The notes under the pieces are model-generated. The model did not search any database, was not told where the DNA came from, and worked only from the letters and a program-made list of their open reading frames with translations. Both the position numbers and the translations under genes were made by a program. From Metopolophium dirhodum (Eukaryota; Arthropoda; Insecta; Hemiptera; Aphididae), in NCBI RefSeq assembly GCF_019925205.1, contig NC_083565.1:37848241-37912240 (forward strand): a stretch of DNA of 64,000 bases, read 5' to 3'. Of this stretch, positions 34,241 through 46,513 are shown piece after piece (within the stretch, counting starts at the first letter, position 1; each line of letters starts with the position of its first letter).

Positions 34241-36245
34241 TTACAATTGTTCATAGTATGGTTTATAAAAGTTTGGTATACAATTTTTCTTTACTAAGTA
34301 TAATAAGTCTTCTTTTTCTTTTTTGAGATCCTTGGTTTTGCAGAAAATTCTTTTTTTAACTCAACAGCTACATTTTTTTCTTCTGATCACAATAGCTTCT
34401 TTGAATTCTGCTTGAGAGTATGATGTTTTATAAAAAATGGATGATGGTGATTGTTTCTCGACTTTCATAATTTTTATACTCGTAAACTTCACCGCTTCAT
34501 TTTCTGTATTCACAGTAGTATTTACACTAATGTGAGCACACAGACTTTTTATATCATAAAAATCTTCGTAGCATAACTTATGAACGTGATATGGCTCTCC
34601 AGTTTTTTTAGCAGTACGAATTATTGAGACAAATGCTTCTGGAGTGTAAATAGACCCACTTTTTAACTGTTTTTTACATTGTCTCTCTATTAAGGAGTGA
34701 ACTGAAGCACCTTCATTTTGAGTGTGGCCTTTTATAAGGTATTTGTGTGTGATGGTTTTTATATTTTTAAATTGACGAACTGCATGAAGGTATAATGTAA
34801 GTATAAATTTATTTTTGTTTTGCCCGGGACAATTATCGGAATAGAATATTACATCCCCTTCATTTTTATCAGACTTCATTTCCAAATATTTCCATATACA
34901 AGTTCCCAACTCATTCACACCTCTGTGACCATTTGATTCATCCCATACATAGCAATCAGCAATATTTTTGTGCATGTCATAAATAGAGAAATTAAGAACA
35001 TTTAACTTTGACTTGTAATAAAATGTAGAAACATCTCCTTTTGGCAACGGCATTACAGCTTGTAAATCATAAACAGCTAATATTAAATTTGATTTTTTTT
35101 TATCAAGTTGTTTCTTAGTTCTTGACAAATCTTTTTCCACCAAGTGTTCTTCATAATCATTTTTTAACTCATTTTTGTTTTCACCTATTGCATTGTCATA
35201 AGCCTCACATGTATCACACAAGTCTTTCTTTGGTTGAAAAAATGAAATATTAACTTCTTGGGTGAAAATACGATAAAACAATACATAGTTGCCAAATGGA
35301 ACATTTTTTTCCTTACAATCAGCCACATAATCCCAGTGAATATCAGCAATAGACCTACTCCCATCAATGAAATGTTTTGAAGTATCTACTCTTGCATAAT
35401 GACTTTCAATTTTTGGTATTGAAGAAATATGTTTTTTGATACTAACCCTTAAGTTATCGTCTAATTTAACATGTTTACCATGTTCTCCTCTTCTATCTGC
35501 GTCTAATAGATTATTAACTATTTTATTTTGTTTTTCTAGGACGGTACGAATAGGTCTATCGTTTATATCTAATGTATTCTTAAAAAATAATTTACATACT
35601 CTTACTCTCTGTTTGATTAAAATAAAATAAACTGCATTATTATTATTTCTTGGGCTTCTAGTGCCACCTTGGTGAATATAACGATACTTTGGCTTTATGG
35701 TCTGCATATTATTTGAAATAAATTATCTTTGTCTTTCGACATCACCCAACTCCCAAAATCCTGAAAACAATTCTTTTCTTATTTCATCGTTGAACTTGGA
35801 TGAACATTTGAGCTTGCACGTTTCCTTACATGGAGATTTCATCTGCCTTTCTTTTCTTATTTTTTTGCTTGCAAAATGTAATACATATAACTAACCTTTA
35901 TTTCTCAACTTTTTATCTATGTTTCTCTTCCACTTATCTTCATTTCTCTGACGTTTTCTACCTTTTTTCAGTGGACTAGCTACCACCAGTTATCCCATTT
36001 ACCTCATTAGTTGAGTCTTCAATAGACACAGATGCTCTGTTATCTTCTTTGTCAATGTTTAACTCATCCTCACTAGAGCTATGTAAAATATCATTTTATT
36101 TAAAAGGTACATACGGTTTATCACCAAAAATATCATCAATGTCTTCAGAATCTGATGAAGATGAAGATGATGACGACGAAGAATCAGAACTCGAGTCACT
36201 ACTTGTCGATGATGATGACAATACATTTGATACTAAAACCAACAT
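34241..36245 (-). pseudogene. broken DNA-transposon transposase (RNase H-like, Sola-like suspected)
   Basis: A 448-codon frame (34361-35707) continues at both ends in decayed form. N-terminally, from an ATG at 36245, there is a Ser/Asp-rich acidic segment, DDIFGDKPYVPFK, a Lys/Arg stretch (RKRQRNEDKWKRN) and a Cys cluster (SPCKETCKLKCSSKFNDEI) leading to FSGFWELGDVERQR. Stops are at 36096, 35891 and 35723, plus a frame change near 35975. The core has LCDTCEAYD, AVYDLQAVMPLPKGDVSTFY, FYSDNCPGQNKN (probable catalytic Asp region) and KGHTQNEGASVHSLIE. Frame changes near 34355-34390 lead to DLLYLVKKNCIPNFYKPYYE and a stop at 34241. The family is repetitive in insect genomes. The superfamily name is a guess, and I saw no terminal inverted repeats. 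Confidence 0.8.
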
Positions 36246-36529
36246 TTGTTACAATTGTTTGCATTCCTCAAATTTAAAGAAAAAATTAATTAATTAAATA
36301 GAACTTCTTCGCCAAAAAAATTCTAAATTACAATTCATCCTTCTTAGAAGACTTTTGACAAATTGGTATATAGTTGATCTTTTCAATCAAATTCATCATC
36401 AAACAAGAAAATTTTAGAAATAACTGATCTACGTAAATTGGTTTAATAAAAAATGTAGAGGTTTACGTTCTAAATTGTTTAGTTATAAATGCAATGTTGC
36501 TTCTTTTAATTATGTATTTTTAATATTTA
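36246..36529. other. spacer between transposase remnant and macrosatellite
   Basis: A short A+T-rich stretch with no feature. The macrosatellite starts abruptly at 36530, where the leader found in later units (GAATTGGGCCGCA) is absent. Confidence 0.5.
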
Positions 36530-39500
36530 GAAAAAAGTACCGAGGGCATCGGGTTGCCGGTGCCTGGCATACACGATAAGTAGCTGACATGGTTTGGTTT
36601 TCATATTATCTGGTTGGAAATTGAATCCAAATAGTACTCTTGATAGGTATTCTAATGGGTTAAACACACAGTATACCCGACACTTACCTGAGTTATAGGA
36701 AGGGTTATATGTAACAGTTAGGTATTGGGATTTTTGATGATTGTTGTTTTAGGATTACCATGACATGAGCACATACGATAATTAGTAACAATGGTCACAC
36801 CTTTGCAGGGTGCCACAATCTCATGATAATTATAACAATATAATGTTTGAAACGTCTCTTTCAAACTCCTAAAATATTACAGGGTCACAACAATTTCACG
36901 GTTCTAGCTATATAATATGAATATGACATATACATTTGAAGAGGAAACTTGACAACACAATCATCAGCTCTTATCACGCGAACACCTTTCACAGATTTAC
37001 AAATGTAACACATTATCAGATGAACACCAAATGATTTTTGAAACTTTTGGTTTACGATATCCCAATAGTTCAAAAACGTTTGTTTTGAGTTACTGCGAAT
37101 ATTCAAGATAAGAATAGGATTGAAACGGAAAAAAAAAGTTTTTTTTTTAAACGAGCTTGCAAACAAAATATCTTTACAAGTAAAATTCAATCGATATCAT
37201 TAAACCTCAAATTTAAAAAAAAAACATTTAAATAAGTAGTAAGAAATATATTTTTATTAGTTTTTAAATCGTTATACTGTATTATGCACAGTTGAAACGA
37301 AAATCGAAAACCTGTACCTATTTGAATAACAAACAAAAAACGTTATAGTGTATACGCTTCGGTGAGCGGTTGTTTGGATACGTGTTATAACTGCACAACT
37401 ACGACAAGTATTCACTTCTGTACATTTGTTATCGCTTTATATAGGGTGTATCTTATGTCGTTGTACGCGGGGGTTTTTAACAATAATGGATCGATGACAT
37501 AGAATTTCGTTAAAACGAAAAAATACGCGTTTCTTTATTTTTAACAGGTAATTTTTTTTATAAAATGTTCAAAATTTATAAACACGCAGTCGTACCAATA
37601 GCAAAATCAAATTTATTTTTTCAAACGGTAACTACTATATATTTTAACGGATTCTGGTAATTTTTTTTTTTCTGAAAATGTTGATAGTCCAATCATCAAT
37701 TTTGGTTCGCTAGTTTATTAACTATGGTCCTTTAAAGTTTAGTAAAATATGCATTAATACTTTTAATTGAAATAATTGATATAGGTTTAATTTACAAGAG
37801 CAAAATAATTTTTTTTTTCTATTAAAAATAATTGTTTATTATTTTTAATTTATTTTAATTTTTAAGCGCCTACACTAGAACAATTCTAATTAAACATAAT
37901 ATGGAAATATGGAGGACCTAACTGATTTATCTGCAGTGTTCATCGTTTTCTTTTTCAAATTTGTAAATATTATTCGCGACATTATTTTTCTTATTCCTAT
38001 CAAATATATTTTGTCGCCAGTAGTAAAAATCTGCTCGTTGCCACCTTTTCTTATATAGATCATTCATTCATTTGAATAGGTACTGCAAAAAAAAAATGTA
38101 AGCAAAAGTAGCGACTTACTTGTTTGTTTAGTTAGCTGTTAAATGTTTTTTATGATTTACAATAACTCACAGTTATTGTAATATACAATTAATTTATTGT
38201 TCTTACAGCAATGTAATAATACCAAAAATCTAATTTATTGATTATGAGCGGCACTATGAAATGAATTTACAATGATGGGTTTTTTTAAATTTTTTTAAAC
38301 TTTTTCTGTCCGTGCACACAATAAGTAGTCAAAGTAAGGGTTTGAATTTCAACTTCAGTATTTCGTTCCATCGGAAAGTGAATCTAGTTGGTGCATTGGA
38401 GAGGTCAAAATCCTTAACCAACTCTATTGAACTTTTTTCCATAGATTTGTTCCAAATACTTTCCGGAGTGTCACCACGTCGTTTTAATTTGTTTGTCTGG
38501 GAGGGGTGGAGAGGGGGTGTATTATTTTTAAGTTTTACAGTTTTTTAGCGTGTCATCTTAACGATTTCTTCACAGATTTGTTCAAATACTCCTCCGAGTG
38601 ATCTGTTACTGCCAATTGTATTGTTACTTAAAAAGATGAAAATCCTGTTGTTTAAGAAGCCGCGATTTTACTCGTCATTTAGTAACTGAACTGTAATCCT
38701 TTTTTATGTTTAAATTTTGTACCTTTATAGGATTTAAAATTTAAAATTAGCTTTTTCATCAATAATTCAATGTGTATGCTTTGTTTATTTAATTTATATT
38801 TAGCACATTGATTCAAATTATAACTGTTATTAGATAATATATGGTTTATTTTATTCAAACAGTTTACGAAAAAAGTTTATTATTATTTATGGTAAATTAT
38901 TATAAAAAAGCAATTTTTTATTTCATAAGCCATTGTACCTAAGATTCCAAACGTGACATTATTTTTTTTATTAAACTATATTCATATTGTGTCATTGTGA
39001 TGTCTGTTGATATATTTTTACTTTAATATGGAACAAATCGGCATATTTCAGCACCTAAATATCTAGATTTGCTAATGTATTTACTTTAATTCCTTATTCG
39101 TGACTCATGTGTAATAATTTATGAAGAATTAAAATATTTTTAAAATTGTTGACATTTAGACACATTGAGCCATTTTGAATTAGACATTTTTAAATTCCAT
39201 AGCCGTCATTATTCTCAATAAAATTATTCTTAAATTTATTTAAAAGTCATTGTTCATTTGTACCTATCTAGGATTTCAAATTTCAAATTAGCTTTTTCAT
39301 TACAATTTTATGTGTATTCTTAATTTCCTACATTTTGAAATGTGACATATTTTTTGTTATTAAATCATACACTCCATATTTATATTTTAATGAAAAGTGA
39401 AACATATCAGAATATTTTAGATACATATATCTAGATTTGCTATTTTGCTAATGTGTTAAACATTATTTTGACTCATGAGTAATCATTTCATAGAATTAAA

Positions 39501-39857
39501 TAATTTACTTAGTAAATATATTTTGCATGTATGGTTTTTTGTTGGTTAATTATATTATAGAATTCATAACTTTTTGACTTTAAAACTTTAATGCAGTAAT
39601 ATTTTACAAGGTTATTCATTCAAAAGCAACTATTTTGAGGGCTTACGAATGCCTTATAATTATTTTCTACTAATTTGTTTGAACATTAGTCGCATTTAAT
39701 AGTGTAATAAATATAGAAACCAATACAATGTAGAAGACGATTGAGCTCATTTAAACCTCTGGCATGGATCAAAATTCTGCAAGTCTAAAATGGCAGTCAT
39801 AGTCATATTGTGTTGAGAGTATATATAACTTGTTGCAAATAAAAGAATTGGGCCGCA
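36530..39857. repeat. macrosatellite unit 1 (about 3.33 kb)
   Basis: This is the first of the tandem units. It begins GAAAAAAGTACCGAGGGC and lacks the upstream leader, so the array edge cuts the unit here. It contains a minus-strand open frame (36885-37190, 101 codons, starting TTG rather than ATG) and a plus-strand frame (38312-38548, starting GTG). Both recur in other units simply because the DNA is copied. A roughly 0.5-kb diverged internal duplication is visible: TTTAGGATTTxAAATTT with AAATTAGCTTTTTCATxA, and ATCTAGATTTGCTA, occur twice (about 38725-39080 and 39265-39460). Confidence 0.92.
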
Positions 39858-42800
39858 GAAAAAAGTACTGAGGGCCGCGGGTTGCCGGTGCCTGGCATAC
39901 ACGACAAGTAGCTGACATGGTTTGGTTTTCATATTATCTGGTTGGAAATTGAATCCAAATAGTACTCTTGATAGGTATTCTAATGGGTTAAACACACAGT
40001 ATACCCGACACTTACCTGAGTTATAGGAAGGGTTATATGAAACAGTTAGGTATTGGGATTTTTGATGATTGTTGTTTTAGGATTACCATGACATGAGCAC
40101 ATACGATAATTAGTAACAATGGTTACACCTTTGCAGGGTGCCACAATCTCATGATAATTATAACAATATAATGTTTGAAACGTCTCTTTCAAACTCCTAA
40201 AATATTACAGGGTCACAACAATTTCACGGTTCTAGCTATATAATATGAATATGACATATACATTTGAAGAGGAAACTTGACAACACAATCATCAGCTCTT
40301 ATCACGCGAACACCTTTCACAGATTTACAAATGTAACACATTATCAGATGAACACCAAATGATTTTTGAAACTTTTGGTTTACGATATCCCAATAGTTCA
40401 AAAACGTTTGTTTTGAGTTACTGCGAATATTCAAGATAAGAATAGGATTGAAACGGAAAAAAAAAGTTTTTTTTTTAAACGAGCTTGCAAACAAAATATC
40501 TTTACAAGTAAAATTCAATCGATATCATTAAACCTCAAATTTAAAAAAAAAAACATTTAAATAAGTAGTAAGAAATATATTTTTATTAGTTTTTAAATCG
40601 TTATACTGTATTATGCACAGTTGAAACGAAAATCGAAAACCTGTACCTATTTGAATAACAAACAAAAAACGTTATAGTGTATACGCTTCGGTGAGCGGTT
40701 GTTTGGATACGTGTTATAACTGCACAACTACGACAAGTATTCACTTCTGTACATTTGTTATCGCTTTATATAGGGTGTATCTTATGTCGTTGTACGCGGG
40801 GGTTTTTAACAATAATGGATCGATGACATAGAATTTCGTTAAAACGAAAAAATACGCGTTTCTTTCTTTTTAACAGGTAATTTTTTTTATAAAATGTTCA
40901 AAATTTATAAACACGCAGTCGTACCAATAGCAAAATCAAATTTATTTTTTCAAACGGTAACTACTATATATTTTAACGGATTCTGGTAATTTTTTTTTTT
41001 CTGAAAATGTTGATAGTCCAATCATCAATTTTGGTTCGCTAGTTTATTAACTATGGTCCTTTAAAGTTTAGTAAAATATGCATTAATACTTTTAATTGAA
41101 ATAATTGATATAGGTTTAATTTACAAGAGCAAAATAATTTTTTTTTTCTATTAAAACTAATTGTTTATTATTTTTAATTTATTTTAATTTTTAAGCGCCT
41201 ACACTAGAACAATTCTAATTAAACATAATATGGAAATATGGAGGACCTAACTGATTTATCTGCAGTGTTCATCGTTTTCTTTTTCAAATTTGTAAATATT
41301 ATTCGCGACATTATTTTTCTTATTCCTATCAAATATATTTTGTCGCCAGTAGTAAAAATCTGCTCGTTGCCACCTTTTCTTATATAGATCATTCATTCAT
41401 TTGAATAGGTACTGCAAAAAAAAAATGTAAGCAAAAGTAGCGACTTACTTGTTTGTTTAGTTAGCTGTTAAATGTTTTTTATGATTTACAATAACTCACA
41501 GTTATTGTAATATACAATTAATTTATTGTTCTTACAGCAATGTAATAATACCAAAAATCTAATTTATTGATTATGAGCGGCACTATGAAATGAATTTACA
41601 ATGATGGGTTTTTTTAAATTTTTTTAAACTTTTTCTGTCCGTGCACACAATAAGTAGTCAAAGTAAGGGTTTGAATTTCAACTTCAGTATTTCGTTCCAT
41701 CGGAAAGTGAATCTAGTTGGTGCATTGGAGAGGTCAAAATCCTCAACCAACTCTATTGAACTTTTTCCCATAGATTTGTTCCAAATACTTTCCGGAGTGT
41801 CACCACGTCGTTTTAATTTGTTTGTCTGGGAGGGGTGGAGAGGGGGTGTATTATTTTTAAGTTTTACAGTTTTTTAGCGTGTCATCTTAACGATTTCTTC
41901 ACAGATTTGTTCAAATACTCCTCCGAGTGATCTGTTACTGCCAATTGTATTGTTACTTAAAAAGATGAAAATCCTGTTGTTTAAGAAGCCGCGATTTTAC
42001 TCGTCATTTAGTAACTGAACTGTAATCCTTTTTTATGTTTAAATTTTGTACCTTTATAGGATTTAAAATTTAAAATTAGCTTTTTCATCAATAATTCAAT
42101 GTGTATGCTTTGTTTATTTAATTCTTATTTAGCACATTGATTCAAATTATAACTGTTATTAGATAATATATGGTTTATTTTATTCAAACAGTTTACGAAA
42201 AAAGTTTATTATTATTTATGGTAAATTATTATGAAAAAGCAATTTTTTATTTCATAAGTCATTGTACCTAAGATTCCAAACGTGACATTATTTTTTTTAT
42301 TAAACTATATTCATATTGTGTCATTGTGATGTCTGATGATATATTTTTACTTTAATATGGAACAAATCGGCATATTTCAGCACCTAAATATCTAGATTTG
42401 CTAATGTATTTACTTTAATTCCTTATTCGTGACTCATGTGTAATAATTTATGAAGAATTAAAATATTTTTAAAATTGTTGACATTTAGACACATTGAGCC
42501 ATTTTGAATTAGACATTTTTAAATTCCATAGCCGTCATTATTCTCAATAAAATTATTCTTAAATTTATTTAAAAGTCATTGTTCATTTGTACCTATCTAG
42601 TATTTCAAATTTCAAATTAGCTTTTTCATTACAATTTTATGTGTATTCTTAATTTCCTACATTTTGAAATGTGACATATTTTTTGTTATTAAATCATACA
42701 CTCCATATTTATATTTTAATGAAAAGTGAAACATATCAGAATATTTCAGATACATATATCTAGATTTGCTATTTTGCTAATGTGTTAAACATTATTTTGA

Positions 42801-43186
42801 CTCACGAGTAATCATTTCATAGAATTAAATAATTTACTTAGTAAATATATTTTGCATGTATGGTTTTTTGTTGGTTAATTATATTATAGAATTCATAACT
42901 TTTTGACTTTAAAACTTTAATGCAGTAATATTTTACAAGGTTATTCATTCAAAAGCAACTATTTTGAGGGCTTACGAATGCCTTATAATTATTTTCTACT
43001 AATTTGTTTGAACATTAGTCGCATTTAATAGTGTAATAAATATAGAAACCAATACAATGTAGAAGACGATTGAGCTCATTTAAACCTCTGGCATGGATCA
43101 AAATTCTGCAAGTCTAAAATGGCAGTCATAGTCATATTGTGTTGAGAGTATATATAACTTGTTGCAAATAAAAGAATTGGGCCGCA
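39858..43186. repeat. macrosatellite unit 2 (3329 bp)
   Basis: Nearly identical to units 1 and 3 with scattered single-base changes, for example GAGGGCC against GAGGGCA at the start, TTTCTTTC against TTTCTTTA near 40862, and a changed base in the AAAACTAATTG block near 41155. Such differences argue that the copies are real rather than an assembly stutter. Confidence 0.92.
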
Positions 43187-46100
43187 GAAAAAAGTACTGA
43201 GGGCCGCGGGTTGCCGGTGCCTGGCATACACGACAAGTAGCTGACATGGTTTGGTTTTCATATTATCTGGTTGGAAATTGAATCCAAATAGTACTCTTGA
43301 TAGGTATTCTAATGGGTTAAACACACAGTATACCCGACACTTACCTGAGTTATAGGAAGGGTTATATGAAACAGTTAGGTATTGGGATTTTTGATGATTG
43401 TTGTTTTAGGATTACCATGACATGAGCACATACGATAATTAGTAACAATGGTTACACCTTTGCAGGGTGCCACAATCTCATGATAATTATAACAATATAA
43501 TGTTTGAAACGTCTCTTTCAAACTCCTAAAATATTACAGGGTCACAACAATTTCACGGTTCTAGCTATATAATATGAATATGACATATACATTTGAAGAG
43601 GAAACTTGACAACACAATCATCAGCTCTTATCACGCGAACACCTTTCACAGATTTACAAATGTAACACATTATCAGATGAACACCAAATGATTTTTGAAA
43701 CTTTTGGTTTACGATATCCCAATAGTTCAAAAACGTTTGTTTTGAGTTACTGCGAATATTCAAGATAAGAATAGGATTGAAACGGAAAAAAAAAGTTTTT
43801 TTTTTAAACGAGCTTGCAAACAAAATATCTTTACAAGTAAAATTCAATCGATATCATTAAACCTCAAATTTAAAAAAAAAAACATTTAAATAAGTAGTAA
43901 GAAATATATTTTTATTAGTTTTTAAATCGTTATACTGTATTATGCACAGTTGAAACGAAAATCGAAAACCTGTACCTATTTGAATAACAAACAAAAAACG
44001 TTATAGTGTATACGCTTCGGTGAGCGGTTGTTTGGATACGTGTTATAACTGCACAACTACGACAAGTATTCACTTCTGTACATTTGTTATCGCTTTATAT
44101 AGGGTGTATCTTATGTCGTTGTACGCGGGGGTTTTTAACAATAATGGATCGATGACATAGAATTTCGTTAAAACGAAAAAATACGCGTTTCTTTATTTTT
44201 AACAGGTAATTTTTTTTATAAAATGTTCAAAATTTATAAACACGCAGTCGTACCAATAGCAAAATCAAATTTATTTTTTCAAACGGTAACTACTATATAT
44301 TTTAACGGATTCTGGTAATTTTTTTTTTTCTGAAAATGTTGATAGTCCAATCATCAATTTTGGTTCGCTAGCTTATTAACTATGGTCCTTTAAAGTTTAG
44401 TAAAATATGCATTAATACTTTTAATTGAAATAATTGATATAGGTTTAATTTACAAGAGCAAAATAATTTTTTTTTTCTATTAAAAATAATTGTTTATTAT
44501 TTTTAATTTATTTTAATTTTTAAGCGCCTACACTAGAACAATTCTAATTAAACATAATATGGAAATATGGAGGACCTAACTGATTTATCTGCAGTGTTCA
44601 TCGTTTTCTTTTTCAAATTTGTAAATATTATTCGCGACATTATTTTTCTTATTCCTATCAAATATATTTTGTCGCCAGTAGTAAAAATCTGCTCGTTGCC
44701 ACCTTTTCTTATATAGATCATTCATTCATTTGAATAGGTACTGCAAAAAAAAAATGTAAGCAAAAGTAGCGACTTACTTGTTTGTTTAGTTAGCTGTTAA
44801 ATGTTTTTTATGATTTACAATAACTCACAGTTATTGTAATATACAATTAATTTATTGTTCTTACAGCAATGTAATAATTCCAAAAATCTAATTTATTAAT
44901 TATGAGCGGCACTATGAAATGAATTTACAATGATGGGTTTTTTTAAATTTTTTTAAACTTTTTCTGTCCGTGCACACAATAAGTAGTCAAAGTAAGGGTT
45001 TGAATTTCAACTTCAGTATTTCGTTCCATCGGAAAGTGAATCTAGTTGGTGCATTGGAGAGGTCAAAATCCTCAACCAACTCTATTGAACTTTTTCCCAT
45101 AGATTTGTTCCAAATACTTTCCGGAGTGTCACCACGTCGTTTTAATTTGTTTGTCTGGGAGGGGTGGAGAGGGGGTGTATTATTTTTAAGTTTTACAGTT
45201 TTTTAGCGTGTCATCTTAACGATTTCTTCACAGATTTGTTCAAATACTCCTCCGAGTGATCTGTTACTGCCAATTGTATTGTTACTTAAAAAGATGAAAA
45301 TCCTGTTGTTTAAGAAGCCGCGATTTTACTCGTCATTTAGTAACTGAACTGTAATCCTTTTTTATGTTTAAATTTTGTACCTTTATAGGATTTAAAATTT
45401 AAAATTAGCTTTTTCATCAATAATTCAATGTGTATGCTTTGTTTATTTAATTCTTATTTAGCACATTGATTCAAATTATAACTGTTATTAGATAAAATAT
45501 GGTTTATTGTATTCAAACAGTTTACGAAAAAAGTTTATTATTATTTATGGTAAATTATTATGAAAAAGCAATTTTTTATTTCATAAGTCATTGTACCTAA
45601 GATTCCAAACGTGACATTATTTTTTTTATTAAACTATATTCATATTGTGTCATTGTGATGTCTGATGATATATTTTTACTTTAATATGGAACAAATCGGC
45701 ATATTTCAGCACCTAAATATCTAGATTTGCTAATGTATTTACTTTAATTCCTTATTCGTGACTCATGTGTAATAATTTATGAAGAATTATAACATTTTTA
45801 AAATTGTTGACATTTAGACACATTGAGCCATTTTGAATTAGACATTTTTAAATTCCATAGCCGTCATTATTCTCAATAAAATTATTCTTAAATTTATTTA
45901 AAAGTCATTGTTCATTTGTACCTATCTAGGATTTCAAATTTCAAATTAGCTTTTTCATTACAATTTTATGTGTATTCTTAATTTCCTACATTTTGAAATG
46001 TGACATGTTTTTTGTTATTAAATCATACACTCCATATTTATATTTTAATGAATAGTGAAACATATCAGAATATTTTAGATACATATATCTAGATTTACTA

Positions 46101-46513
46101 TTTTGCTAATGTGTTAAACATTATTTTGACTCATGAGTAATCATTTCATAGAATTAAATAATTTACTTAGTAAATATATTTTGCATGTATGGTTTTTTGT
46201 TGGTTAATTATATTATAGAATTCATAACTTTTTGACTTTAAAACTTTAATGCAGTAATATTTTACAAGGTTATTCATTCAAAAGCAACTATTTTGAGGGC
46301 TTACGAATGCCTTATAATTATTTTCTACTAATTTGTTTGAACATTAGTCGCATTTAATAGTGTAATAAATATAGAAACCAATACAATGTAGAAGACAATT
46401 GAGCTCATTTAAACCTCTGGCATGGATCAAAATTCTGCAAGTCTAAAATGGCAGTCATAATCATATTGTGTTGAGAGTATATAACTTGTTGCAAATAAAA
46501 GAATTGGGCCGCA
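43187..46513. repeat. macrosatellite unit 3 (3327 bp)
   Basis: A full-length unit differing from unit 2 by occasional substitutions and small indels, such as GCTAGCTTATTAAC near 44368, TAATTCCAAAAATC near 44875, and loss of two bases in the GAGTATATAACTTG stretch near 46478. Confidence 0.92.

Noticed and set aside
38312..38548. 78-codon plus-strand frame repeated in macrosatellite units
   Set aside because: It starts with GTG, has no domain, and is repeated only because the whole unit is.
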